Shown piece by piece: positions 11,504 to 23,704 of a stretch of 64,000 nucleotides of DNA. Origin of the DNA: Sipunculus nudus (lineage: Eukaryota; Annelida; Sipuncula; Golfingiida; Sipunculidae); contig CM049311.1 of NCBI GenBank assembly GCA_026874595.1, forward strand, positions 22,002,676 through 22,066,675, given 5' to 3'. The translations under genes and the position numbers were made by a program. How positions within the stretch are numbered: the first letter of the stretch is position 1; the number at the start of each line of letters is the position of its first letter. The notes under the pieces are model-generated. The model ran no database searches. It worked only from the letters and a program-made list of their open reading frames with translations, and was not told where the DNA came from.

Positions 11504-12095
11504 GTTAAGCAACTTTTTCCATCTTTTTATTATCGTAGTTTTATTGCAATATATTCTTTTATTTGATACCTAATAATACAGCTTTTGGTGTGGAATTACA
11601 TCGCACCTGTATGTGGAATCTGGTATGCGAAGAATTCTTGGTGCATAAGAGGGCGGAACATGAGAACAACTTATTTTTCCAGTGTTCCCAACGGTTTTTA
11701 GTCCAAGAGGGCCTTTAGAACAATAGACAACAAGGATACTGTTAAACCAGAAATGTCGCAAGGGTGTCTCGATTAGCAGAAGATACATTCTCGCATATTT
11801 TTTATATATGATGTACAAGAAGGTGTGACACACAAAGGGATAAACAAAGAGGTCCATTCAGACAATTTTCTTTTGATTGACAAACATTTTATTCAGCAAA
11901 CATGAATTAACATTAGGACCTTTTTAACATTAAGGTGTGTCTTGAGAAACATGACAAGCCGGTAATTTGTTTCACTCTCTAAGTACTTAATCGCGAGAGC
12001 ATAGTTTAAACACTTAGTAAACTGTTTGTGCAATTCAGTGCATTACAAGCTTGGTCATTCATCCGTTACAAGTCATGCATTAATTTTCTATAAGA
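11504..12095. other. Intron 2 of lectin gene, proximal part
   Basis: Non-coding, between the exon 2 donor and the inserted LINE. The minus frame 11570-11857 has no domain and is treated as chance. Confidence 0.5.
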
Positions 12096-13905
12096 GCACA
12101 GAGGTAGTTGTTGATTACCTGAGATTCTGTCAGGCGCTATGCATACCGCATAAAAATGTTAGAGTACCCAAATAAACCATGGTTCAGATATAAATTGATT
12201 GACAGAGACATGGCTTATCGAAGTGGTGACTTAAACCAATTTAAAAAAGCTAAATATGAAGTTAGACGTGCCATCAAATTCACTAGAATTAAAAATACTG
12301 AAAAGCTGGAATCGGATATACGAACAACGGATGATTCCAGGCAGCTGTGGCATCGCATAAAGGCAATTTTACCGTACAAAAGTAAAAAGAGTACCAACCC
12401 TATCTCAGACGATCCGAATCTTCCTGATGAACTAAAAAAATTATGCTCGCTTTGATCGGCCTGAAACCCTATCTGAGGAAACATCCTGTGACGGTCCGCC
12501 TACATTTGTCATAGAAACTTCAGATACCAAGAGAATTCTTGCCTGCTTAAACATACGCAAAGCGGCTGGTGCTGACGGTATCCTGACGGAATGTCAGGAA
12601 CTTGTGCCGATAAAATATCTGGTGTTCTCACTCTTCTTTTTTACTGGTCCTAGCGGTCGTGTTCTTTCCAGAGCTCTTTAAACGATCAGTGATTATCCCT
12701 GTCCCGAAAAAAAATCTCATGCATCATGTTTGAATGGCTATCGCCAAGTTGCATTAACTTCTGTAATTGCCAAGAGTTTTGAGCGACTTGTGTTAAATTA
12801 TCTCAAATGCTGTATTTCAGAAACCCTTGATCCTCTTCAGCTCGCTTATCGTTGTAACCGCTTAAAAGATGACGCTGTATCATTCACACTTTACCGTATT
12901 TTAAAACATCTCGACTTACAAGAATCGACCTGTCCAAGGGTTTTATTCATTGATTTCAGCTCAGCCTTTAACACAATCCTTCACCATAAATTACGCGAAA
13001 AACTATCAGAACTGGGTCTTAATATTAACATGGGTAACTGGATCTTAGACTTAGAAAAATTGGCCTCAAGTAGTTAAGATTGGTAACATTTTCTCCGAAG
13101 AACTGGTCTTAAACACTGGAGCACCGCAAGGTTGTGTTCTTCCACCAAAACAGTACTTTCTATTCACCTATGACTGTGTCTCTACTTTTGATGATTGCCT
13201 CATTGTATAAATTTGCAGATGACACAAACATTTTCTTGGCTGATCTGGGGAAATAACGAAACCGTCATGAAATTAAAACCTTAACTTCTTCGTGCTCTGA
13301 AAAAAACCTGGAGTTAAATGTAAAGAAAACCAAGGAGATGATAATTGTTTTTTGACGGAAGAAAAGTGAAATATTACCCTTAGTAATTGACGGATCCGAA
13401 GTTGAAATCGTTGACTGTTTTAAATTTTTAGGAATTTTTATTTCCTCTGATTTGAAGTGGGCCGAAAATGTTAATTACTGCGAAAAGAAGGCACAACAAC
13501 GTTTATTCTTTCTCATGAACCTAAACGATTTCGGCTCAGTCAACCGATTCTATTGAAATTTTATAGGACGGTAATTCAGGGTGTACTGACGTTGTCAATT
13601 ACTGTACGGGGAGGCAGTATAAGTTTCGAGAAAGGCATCGTCTTTCGAGGGTAGTTAGAACAGCTGAGAGGATCACTGAGGTTCCTTTACCCACAGTTTA
13701 CTCCATATATCAATCAGGATTGATGAAGAAAGCAAACGATATTATAGAAGACTATAGTCATCCGGCGCACTATAAGTTTAAAAAAAAATGAGATCGGGGG
13801 TTTGCTATAGGTCGCTATCAGCCAATTCCAAAAGAACTCAAACTAGCACATATGCGTTAGCCATTCGGCAATTAAATATACCACTTGCGGCCCAATAACC
13901 AAGTG
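12096..13905 (+). mobile_element. 5'-truncated, frameshifted LINE (non-LTR retrotransposon)
   Basis: A reverse-transcriptase ORF can be followed through several frames. It starts in the linker (VVDYLRFCQALCIP, then KPWFRYKL and RQLWHRIKAI). Next come GYRQVALTSVIAKSFERLV (from 12730), LDPLQLAYR, and FIDFSSAFNTI with the catalytic Asp at 12952-12954. NTGAPQGC follows at 13112-13135, then KFADDT with the FADD motif at 13212-13223, and KKTKEMII, FKFLGIFISSDLKW and KKAQQRLFFL. The end is an AIRQLN-like C-terminus and a stop at 13896-13898. These blocks in this order match jockey/CR1/Rex-type non-LTR reverse transcriptases; the exact clade is uncertain. The endonuclease domain is missing and at least five frameshifts or stops are present, so it is dead. 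It lies in sense orientation inside intron 2 of the lectin gene. Confidence 0.92.
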
Positions 13906-14385
13906 AAACATTTTTAGTCATACGTTTTTTTCATACACAATTTTACTTAATTGCAATATTGAATAATAATTTAATCTTGTTTAATGTGTTTTTTTAAACA
14001 AGCCAGTCAAGCCAAATTCTATTGTATGTGATGATTTTATTACATATATATAGCAATACATTATATCTTATATATCTTTATCTTATAAATTGCATTTATT
14101 TATTAAATTCCCTGGTGATTCGCAAAAATAACGTGCTCTCGAAATGTCGATCTATATCAATTCGCGAAATTTTAGTTTCGGGGAAAAAATATTATATATA
14201 TGTTCTACATTTTTAACTAGCCAGACGTTCTATTCAATAGAAGTTAGCGCTTGTTGGTACATGGGCATATTTATGACAAAACCGCCTTAACTTACCCCAA
14301 AGGATCATCAACTCATATGTGATATAGTTAATTTGATTTTACATCTTGTTTTTTTTTCTGCTAATGATGTGTATCGAAATTGCAG

Positions 14386-14633
14386 TTCCCAATACAGCTA
14401 AGTCTTACCCCGGGTACTGGACGTCGGGAACACGTGAACCTTTCTCCTTCACATGGATATGGAGAACTACCGGAGAGGAAATCGATTTTAAGCGTCTTAA
14501 CGTAATTGAACCGGATTTCCTATATGGCTTTCGGGATTTTCTATCATTTAAGACAAAACAAGTTTATTTAGCTCGCATGCTTCCCATGAAAGAACAAGGA
14601 ATTATATGTGAGAAGAGAGCCCTCTGCTCTTGA
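14386..14633 (+). CDS. C-type lectin domain gene, exon 3 (C-terminal half of CTLD) with stop
   Basis: After an AATTGCAG acceptor (14378-14385), and in phase 1 to match exon 2, the frame reads YWTSGTREPFSFTWIWRTTG, then EEIDF, VIEPDF, and finally EQGIICEKRALCS followed by TGA at 14631-14633. YWTSG and TWIW correspond to the WIGL region and the WxW core of C-type lectin domains, EPD sits where sugar-specificity tripeptides occur, and ICEK is the terminal cysteine motif. An AG at 14396-14397 is an alternative in-phase acceptor. Oddities: the cysteine expected 8 to 10 residues before ICEK is not visible (Met lies there), and the WND calcium-site motif is absent. The domain may be calcium-independent, divergent, or starting to decay. 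With exons 1 and 2 the product would be about 165 residues, normal for a single-domain lectin. Confidence 0.72.
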
Positions 14634-14639
14634 ATTGGT

Positions 14640-15821
14640 GAACAATCATTGTAGTGATAGTATCTTCAAGTGCCTGTAGGCAACAGACGTACGCCAGAGA
14701 CCGAACAACCAGTCTTATAAATATGAATACTTAGATATACCTTTTGACAAATTCCTGATCTGGGTAAGTTCAAACATCTGGAGTTTTCATCGGGCTATAT
14801 CGAGACAGGACCAGACATCATATGGTGACCGTGCAGTTGATTTCTCTGTTACACATTATATTTATTTCACGTTCTAGCTCTCCTTTTTTAATTTTACAAA
14901 GGAATTATGCACATATGTGGATATTATGAGGCATTGTTGATATTATGACAAATGTTCTGTCAGAATTTAGGTATAGGGTCAGAAAAGGTGCTTGTTCCAG
15001 CCAGTTCCATGGTAAACTGCTAAATTATTTTCCTCTTAATCAAATTCTCTTTAAATGAACCTGGAGGACACGGAGTGTTTATTTTGTTTCGAAACTGTTG
15101 TATCCATACAACATCTTTTCTATGAGGGAAGTAGAGCCACTTCTCTTTAAAATAGAATTTTAAAATATTTTTCTGACAGTAGAATAACATTATCTGAATA
15201 GGATCTTTATTTTGCATTGTTAGGTTATGTACACGCTTATACAATAATTTGTTAGTAAATCACATTTTGTAGACTGGCCCAGTCGTTGCAATGGTTAAAA
15301 CAGAATTCCTCCCACTGACAGGACCATCAAACAAACTCTTCCTATGTCGCAACGCTTAGAACAGGTGTGACCACCGCGCGGCAAATTATATAAGAATTTA
15401 TAACAGAATATGTACTGTTGCGTCGCCGTCGACGTCGGCGGCTAACGTTACCTGTGGGACCGCTGTTGGCGTTCTCATAGCAACCACGCTATTCACATGG
15501 GGAGTGACGGCCAGATATGCAAATACGAGGGTTCACAATGTTCTCAAGGGGCCTTGTGACGCCCTAGTATGTAAATATCAGGGAATTCACCATACGGACT
15601 TTATAGGGCTTTCGTGATAAGAGCTGGCACTGAATCAAGTATATCGGTACATAGAATCACGCGTTATTTTAGGCATTTTAGTAATACATAGATACTAAAG
15701 CCCAGGCAGGACTACACATTTTGCTTTTAATTAGAATAATATTGAATAAAATGAATCAATCGATGGACATTAAGAAAGAACAACTGAATAACTGCTCTTT
15801 ATTTTTTTTATAATACTTGAG

Positions 15822-15824
<3 letters not shown>
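14640..15824. other. Spacer with a local CpG-rich island-like patch
   Basis: No gene recognised. 15415-15480 contains a CpG cluster built around CGCCGTCGACGTCGGCG, an imperfect palindrome, in otherwise AT-rich DNA. An ATGCAAAT octamer follows near 15516. The function of this patch is unknown. Confidence 0.35.

Positions 15825-15869
<45 letters not shown>
15825..15869. repeat. (TA)n microsatellite
   Basis: Uninterrupted TA run of about 45 bp. Confidence 0.95.
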
Positions 15870-15871
<2 letters not shown>

Positions 15872-16400
15872 ACATATATTCAACTATATCATGAAAAATA
15901 GAAACCTATTATAAATCATTTATGACATAATGTCAGTATGTTATTTTTTTCTGATGAGAAATATGAGAAGTTCAATGTACAAACAGTCTATTTTCTTGAC
16001 ATATGTAGTGGAAAGTGACTATGTATTTCATGTGTATTTTCCATATGTATTTTTGTAAACTTGTAATATGTAATAATGGTAAAAATGTATGTATCGGGTT
16101 ATCGAATAAATATATGTCAAAAAGAAGGATATGTTCAGTCCTCTCTTTTCATTATGTATTATATTTATAGTGTCCTATTAGTGGAAACTTTGACAGAGAG
16201 TCAAGACAGGGATCATGTGTAATGTTGGGGCCTCATTAGACAGGCACATGCAATAAAAACAACAGTGTTGTTAAACCTTTCATACTACAAAAACAATAAT
16301 CTCGTAGGGTTTGTGCATTCTAATACCATTTATATGATGCTGACACAAGTCTAAAACATGTAAAGTAAGTCTGACGGATGCAGATTGACACCGAAACCCA

Positions 16401-16413
16401 ATTATTATTATTA

Positions 16414-16449
<36 letters not shown>
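16401..16449. repeat. (TTA)n microsatellite
   Basis: About 16 ATT units with one C substitution. It creates the leucine run in the overlapping plus-strand frame 16378-16572, which is therefore not a gene. Confidence 0.95.
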
Positions 16450-16450
<1 letters not shown>

Positions 16451-16997
16451 CAACCTTTTTTTTCTTGTTATTTCTTTTTTGCTTCTTGTTGCATATTTCT
16501 GCTACTTTTCAACCGATTTCATTGATTCTGATCCAAGATGTACCTTACTTTGGTCTAATTACTTTAAATTAGTGTCAGTGGCCTAAATTTTCAGATCACA
16601 GGGCTAAAATTAATGAAATTCGTCTGATTTGCAATGTTGATTCTCTCCTTCTATAAATTCATACTTAAATATAGTATAACGTATGACGTGTATTAGTTAA
16701 TAATTATTGTTGCATGTTTTTTGTATAGGTCAATGGCTGCTAGATGTCATTTTCTGTCCATTGAGGACAAATTTTAGGAATGATATGTCATTATTTAGCC
16801 CTCTTGCTTTCAGGTTTTTTATGCACGGTGCAAGGAATATTCCAAACATCATTATCCATCTTTTAATCGTCAAAAATCTCTACAACTACACACGATGTCA
16901 GTGATCGAGTTAAAGATTACTCAAAAGGGATCCAAATGTTTTTTTTACCATTTTTTACCAGTCGGCTAGTAGAGCTAATGTTGATTAGTGGTGGTAT

Positions 16998-17262
16998 ATC
17001 ATACGAACACCAACAATGAATACACGAACCTTTGATCGTTTTCCTTAGGTTTATTTTTAACAGAAACTTTTCTGATCAAGGTATTGTCAAGTCAATAGAA
17101 TTTGTAACCATTTTCTTTATGTTCGTATGTAAATCATACGAAGAGCAATAATGAATACGCGGACCTTTAATCGTTTACCTTAGGTTTATTATTAACAGAA
17201 ACTTTTCTGAACAAGGCAAATGTCAATTCAATAGAATTTGTAATTATTTTCTATATTTTCTA
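16998..17262. repeat. Two-unit tandem duplication, about 135 bp each
   Basis: ATCATACGAA at 16998 recurs at 17133. Both units then share AATGAATAC, an ACCTTTRATCGTTT block, CCTTAGGTTTATT, AACAGAAACTTTTCTGA and ATAGAATTTGTAA. Similarity is high but not perfect, so the duplication is of moderate age. It has no coding frame. Confidence 0.85.
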
Positions 17263-17741
17263 TTTTCTATACACACAAGGCGTTTGTTAAATATATCCCA
17301 TCTTCTTTGGTAATTTTCCTCATACACACTTTGGTTATACTTTTTAATCTGAGTAAACCCTTAATGTTGAAAAAGGATAGTGGTAACGAGACCATACAAA
17401 ACCTTGACAACATTTTGGAAAGTTTTCAGTCACTTTAGAGGATATAAAATGCACCATGAAAATATGAAGAAAAAAAACTTGAATTGGCCCATATAAACGT
17501 TACCAAGGGATTAAGATATAACATGTCATTAACGGACGCGGGAAATATGAAGCTTATTCTAGGTATTTCCTTCTTTAAGTAATTGATAAAATGTTGGTCC
17601 GTTATTTCAACAAAAATAGAGAAAATTTGTTGTATCTAAAATGATAGAACCAAAAGAATCCTGTCTTATAATTGAAGGTGGGGTCCTATCCTACTCTGTG
17701 GCATGTATCTGCTTTCATTTAACAAGACCGCAATGATGGCT

Positions 17742-17815
17742 CAGAGGACTCGAACCAAGCAGACGACCGTTACGTGCAGTGCGCTATACAATTAAGCGGG
17801 ACCGACTGTATATAA
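17742..17815 (-). repeat. tRNA-derived SINE head (relic)
   Basis: On the minus strand GGTTCGAGTCC (17756-17746) is a perfect B box. CCGCTTAATTG (17800-17790), 33 bp upstream, resembles an A box (TGGCNNARTGG type). The segment between reads like a tRNA anticodon arm. The cloverleaf does not close well enough to call a functional tRNA gene, so a SINE head or tRNA pseudogene is the better reading. Confidence 0.5.
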
Positions 17816-18614
17816 ATGCAAGTACAGATCAATACGTGACACGATTCAACAACTAGATGGTTGCCTCACAGTAAGCTGTGCAGCCAGAACATAACACGGT
17901 CCCTAGTATCCGTAAACGACGATAGTCTAGCTCACGACGGTATAAACAAATCTTCCCCTCTCCAAATGGTAAAGTATCCTTATATATATTTATGCAATTT
18001 GTTGATGATATAATTTAGACCATTATTTGTATTTAACATTCACAATCAAACATGCCTTTTACTCTAAGTTGCTTTATCCAGTTATAATCTGCGTAAAATT
18101 TGATCCATATATTCCTTAAAGTAGGTTAATGAGTCTGATTAATGTTATTATTTGTATAATATCTTCAAACGTGCGTTATTGGCATATTAGATGGTCTGTT
18201 ATATGAGGTCTTTTCTCATCGAAATCATTCATTAGTCTTATTTACATAAGTTTAGCATACTCTTAATCCACCTATTTTTGTTTTGAAGGTACATTGTTTT
18301 CTAAATATATGTATACAATAGTCTTTAGTATTGCTTCGGTTCTATTGCCGTTAAGCTGACTTTACTTGTAGTCCGTTTATTACTGTCTCCCCGAGCTGTT
18401 CAGTAATTCATCAAACCATCACCAGATGACTTCTTTAAGTACACTAAAATCTTGAATTTTCATGATAACCATACTCACTCACAGAGGATTATATTCACCG
18501 TAGTCTCAAATTCTACAAAAAGTATGAAACAAGTTAACGCTTAAATAAATTAATTTCTAGCACTTTGCCCATTTCAGGTAGAGAGAAGAGAGTAACTGTT
18601 CCGCTATACATCAT

Positions 18615-20108
18615 AGGTGTCGTTTTAACTATGACGTTGTGGTGTGACGTCATACATGATGAGCGTGTTCTCTGCGTTTGATTTTTTTTCACATTGCAGT
18701 TGGCATAGTCCAATGACAACGTGTTTTTTCTTCCCATTTGCTTCGTGTCCTTTGTCCTGTGAATTTTGTCTTGACGTCACTCATATTAGGTATTTTGTGT
18801 CCTGTGAAGTTTTGTTGTGACGTCACATGTGTGAGGTGTCTATTGTCCTTTGACCTTTTGCTTGACGTCACACATGTGAAGTGTCTTTCGTCCTGTGAAG
18901 TTACTCTCGCCGTCACATATAATATGTGTCTTTTGTCACGTGGCGTTATGAATAGGCGTCTTGAATTTAGTGATTTTTTAATTTAATTTCACACTTAATT
19001 TGTTTTACTTTTTTTATGACGTCATGGGTTGACGCTACTTTTGATTTGTAATTCTGCGACGTTATGACTTGATGTCACTCATGTTTTTGTTTGTCCTGTA
19101 TTGTTATCAGTTAACATTCCGAATGAAAACTGAATTTTGCCTGTGACATCAGGCCTTAACATCACATGTTGTGGGTGTCTTTTGTCTTGTGATGTTATGG
19201 CATGACATCACACATGGTGGGTGTCCTTTGTCTTTTGACGTTATGGCTTGACATCACACATAGTGGGTTTCTTTTGTCCTATGACGTTATTGCTTGACAT
19301 CACACATTGTGGGTGTCTTTTATCCTGTGTCATCTAGCTTTGACATCACACATGGTGGGTTTCGTTTGTCCTTTGGCATAATGGTTTGACATCACACATG
19401 ATTGGGTTCTTTTGTCCTGTGATATCAGGCCTTGACATGCCCCCCTGGTGGGATTCTTTTGTCTTATGACGTAATTGCTTGGCATTACACAATGTGGGTG
19501 TCTTTTGTCCTATGTCAATAGGCTTTGACATCACACGTGAGGTTTTTTTTTGTCCAGTGACGTTATGGCTTGACATCGCACATGACTGGTGTCTTTTGTC
19601 CTGAGACACAAGGACATCTCACTTGGTGGGTTTCTTTTGTCCAGTGACCTTATGGTTTGACATGACACATGATGGGTGTCTTTTGTCCTGTGACGTCATA
19701 CCTTGACATCACACATGATTGGTGTCTTTTGTCCTGTGACCTCAGGCCTTGACATCACACATGATTGGTGTATTTTGGCCTGTGGCGTTGTGGTTGGACA
19801 CCATACATGATGGGTGTCTTTTGTCCAGTGACATCAGACCTTGACATCACACTTGGTGGATGTATTTTGTTCTGTGACGTTATGGCTTGACATAACACAG
19901 GTGACTTTTGTCCTGTGCCATTATGGCTTGACATCACATATGATGGGTGTCTTTTTCCTTTACCTTTATGCTTGACGACACATATGACGTGTATTTCTTT
20001 TTTCCTTTGACACTAAGGTTTGACATCATGCATTATTTGTTATTGTGTCTTTCGTCATGTGACGATATTATAGCTTGATCTCACATGTGCAAGATGTCCC
20101 TAGCCAAG
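18615..20108. repeat. 46-bp minisatellite with TGACGTCA-like sites
   Basis: About 30 degenerate units. A typical unit carries GTGTCTTTTGTCCTGTGACG then TTATGGCTTGACATCACACA, with exact 46-bp spacing between neighbours (for example TTTTGTCCTG at 19681 and 19727). Most units carry one TGACGTCA or TGACGTTA site and one TTGACATCA site, so the array is a dense run of CRE/ATF-like half-sites. The left units (18615-18960) are more diverged, and those in the middle and right part are more homogeneous. Short open frames on both strands (18689-18916, 19346-19609 and others) are repeat shadows. Confidence 0.93.
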
Positions 20109-21710
20109 TGACATCAGCCCTCTGCGTTACATTTACAAACCACGTGCACTTTGCAGCTCTAAAACTCTGAGGTCCCTGATGAAAGAGCTTTATATAAATG
20201 AGATAGAAAAATGATATAGAACAGTTTTAGCGATTTGTGAACAATAATCACTCTTTTACTCAGGCATTATACATATAAATTGATAGGGCATTATACATAT
20301 AAATTGATAGATACAATTTCCGTTTCAGATAACTCGTTTACATGCTGTTGTCAAAACAGAAATACCCAATTAGACCCTTCTAATTAACACAACCACACGG
20401 AATACATAATGAATAAGATGACACATGGATCAAATCAACATAAACTGTTCACAAGATAACCTTGTAAGTATATCAGTTATGCTTGTACTTGCAGTCATCA
20501 TGATGATGGAACCGTGGCACCACCTCGTGGACGATTCTTAAACTATCGGCATTATTTTTTCAGTCTGCAAGACGAGAAAGGGCACTGACAAATTTAAAAG
20601 AAGGTAATTTAGTCATAAAACGTTACACGTTGCACCATTAATTGAACAGACTAACGCACATTCCTTGGTGGGACATTTTTGTGAAGTACATGTATTGCTG
20701 TATATACGTATACAACCATGACATACCCTATAAACCTTCTATACCGCTGACAAGGGAAATAGCTAAGATGCATCATTCATGAAAAAGATGAATTAGTTTT
20801 GGCTATAGGTGACCGAGATCAGAGGTCAGAGATAACACTAGCACTTTCGGGTAAAAAGAATAAAATTAGAAAGGTATTTCAAGACCACATATACACCTTC
20901 CTCCAGCTTTTGGCATATTACTTTTTGGGGTATTATTTCAAAACAGGCCCAGAAGAATATGCACCAAGGTTCGTCAACTCCATGGTAAATGAATACAATT
21001 CCAATCTTGTCGAAGACACTAGCTTGTAATGTATAGGCCCTACGCACTGGTTTGTTAGGACACAGGTGTGCTTCCAATGGATACTCGGCCTAGACATACA
21101 GGAGACAATATACAACGGTGATTACTCTTTTTGTAAGAAAATCGCATTTCCCCATTTTTACAGTCATTTTCTCAAAGCCCCTAAACAATATTCTTTACCG
21201 GTTTCTCTGATTTGCAGTTGGGCTTGGAACCATGGATATTATAAAGAATATTTGTTTTAGTAGAGTCCTTTGATATTTTTTTTATAATCCGAATAATCTA
21301 TAAACCAATGCAGTGGCCTACTCATTTGATATGATGTGATAAGACAGAGTTTATGACAGAGTTTATTTGTAAAGCTTAATATAATTACACATGATTTTCC
21401 TTAACCCAAAGTATCATAAACGGAGTCTAAAAAGTACGCTTAAATGAGCCAGGGTATGTACATGGTATGCTAGTGATGGCAAAATAGAAAAAATCCCAGG
21501 AGATGGCAGCGTTCCTGATTAAATGTCCGTAAACATATAGAGCGAGGTACACATAATGTCCTGGAAGCATCTGCATTGAGAGTACATGTATTCCACAAAC
21601 AGCTGAGGCAAGTACAGTGGACAAAGGTTGTCATTTAGTTTCAGCCACGTTATTATTTATGCTGAAACTTGTTTATGTGCCTGTTCACAGATGGCGCTGT
21701 TATCATGCAA
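20109..21710. other. Spacer, no gene recognised
   Basis: A 20-bp direct repeat (GGCATTATACATATAAATTG at about 20263 and 20287) is present. Opposing open frames at 20799-21029 (plus) and 20838-21077 (minus) overlap completely and neither shows a known domain. They probably mark a dispersed repeat without stops. Confidence 0.35.
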
Positions 21711-21736
21711 CCCCCCCGGGGGGGGGGGGGGGGGGG
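21711..21736. repeat. C7-G19 homopolymer junction
   Basis: Seven C followed at once by nineteen G. It is self-complementary at the junction and G-quadruplex-capable. It is also a likely place for sequencing or assembly length error. Confidence 0.9.
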
Positions 21737-23557
21737 TGATGTCTGAAGTGGAAACCCTTATATGTTATGTTGACTGTCCCCCGGATTTCATTTTTATCAT
21801 GTTGGGAACAAATGAACAAACTTACAGAAAGCGGATCCATCTAAATTTTGTTTTGTTAAGACACAAAAGGATGTTTCAGGTAATTCTACACGAGATTTTA
21901 CAACACAGCGACATATTACTTCACAACGAGGTTTTATTACACAACGAGAACGAGAAAATATATGCTGTACCCCTAATCTTCTGTCTAAGAAATAATGCAC
22001 ATGGACATGTATAAAGCGTCCTCATATACAAACACCTTATAGGCTTCTTCCCTGGGACTTATATTAGCTCACATTTAATATGTACATTAATATGTATGCA
22101 GAGTAGGCCAATAATCAAAAGTCTAAAGAAAAGACAGGCGAATAGCTGGCTTTAAAGTCTACTGGAAACATAGGTACAACACATTTCAAATTATATCCAC
22201 AGCGGGAGGTGTGCGCCGGTTATAGTTATAGTTTTTCCTATTATTTTCGTCTACCATGTTGCTTTCACCAATCCACAGAGGTACAAGCAGAAGGAACCCC
22301 CACCCTTTATGACAATGTGGATTATACCCTAATACCTAGAATATCTACTTTTTTTATCTCCACCCAATATTTAAGGAATATATATATATATTTATATTAA
22401 TTACGAAAGTAATTAATAATTACATGTTTCTTTGGACCTTCTATGACACTTTATGGTCTCATATTTATGGTGAATGAATAAGAAAAATGAAGTCATCCTA
22501 ATATCCTGAAAATTCTTATTATGGGATGCTTAATTGGAAGATTATTGATGTTAATATGAAGAAACTAAACGCTGGATGACGGAATCAATATGTCCTACAT
22601 TATTGCGTTTTATTCCCCTAAAAAGTGATGGGGACAAAAGATACTTTGTCCCCCATCATTTATAAAAGGTAGAGGCCTTGCACCCCCCGCCCCCCCCCCC
22701 CCCCCCCCCATCCCCCAACCCAAGCCGAAACAAGTTACATGGTTTAACTCTTCAGTTTAACTACTATAAAATGTGAATTCTGATGAGACGTAAGTACTCG
22801 GCAAAATGCGGAAACTTGAATTTCCAAAATCTTTTTCCGAAAATTCGTTTTTCTTAATTTAAAATTAAGACCTAAATTTTACCCCTATTGACCGAAAGCA
22901 GAAGAAATACAAAATACGGAAAATATCCTTTTTTTCTCAAATTACCGAATGTGACTCCGAGGAAAACTGGATGAGTGTCATTCACTCATCCATGAAGAAA
23001 AAAAAAACAAAGGCTCGATGCAGACAAAGGAGCAGCGCGTCTAATGAAGCTGATCGGGTTTTCAGAGCTAGTCACAGAAAATTCAAGAATGTATTTTCGT
23101 CATTTTGACAATACCACATGGCTTAAAACTATGTTTTCGTAAACATATATAAGACCAACTGTTCAATATATTTGCGTAGTTTCTAACTACAGCTACCACA
23201 AAAAAATCATTGTATCTCAGCAAATCTTTCTTCATGATCTTTGAACTTCTGACCACATTTAAGCATGTATTTCACGGAATATGTAATTGACAGCTATGAT
23301 GTGAGAAGCACAGGCAATGACGGTTACCAATACCATATATACAGATAGTTTTGACGCTTCAGCTTGTACATTCACCTGTTTTCTTTTGCCTCAGCTGTGG
23401 GTACTGGAATGTAATTATATTAACTGCATATATGCGTTGGTAGGTATCCAGGAAAACAGCGGAGAGCAACATAATGTGACAATAAACCACGGGACTAGGG
23501 TTGCAGTTTTCATTTTGACTGGTGTTATGACTCGATGTAGGCCATATCGGTCCGAAA
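21737..23557. other. Spacer with poly-C tract, no gene recognised
   Basis: A C-rich run lies at about 22682-22709. The 128-residue frame that reads through the G run (21628-22014) is an artefact of the homopolymer. Other frames are short and overlap on both strands. Confidence 0.4.
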
Positions 23558-23704
23558 TCAAACCCGCTCAGTCGGGTCATCATCGCTACATGCCGGTACA
23601 TGCGTACACATGGCACTGATGTTCCCTGTTAAGTGTATGTCACTTAATGTCTTGAAGCATGTAACATTGCATCTCTCATTGGTGTCAGGGAAAGGAAAAA
23701 AATG

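Noticed and set aside
17636-17680. Short similarity (AAAAGAATCCTGTCTTAT) to the 3' end of the decayed lectin exon at 255-460
   Set aside because: Only about 25 bp match and the upstream exon sequence does not align. Chance is likely in AT-rich DNA.
18689-19937. Several open frames in the 46-bp minisatellite
   Set aside because: They arise from repeat units that happen to lack stops. The period is not a multiple of three, and no start or splice context is kept.
20799-21077. Opposed frames with protein-like text at 20.8-21.1 kb
   Set aside because: The two strands are open over the same bases and neither matches a family. They are more likely a dispersed repeat.
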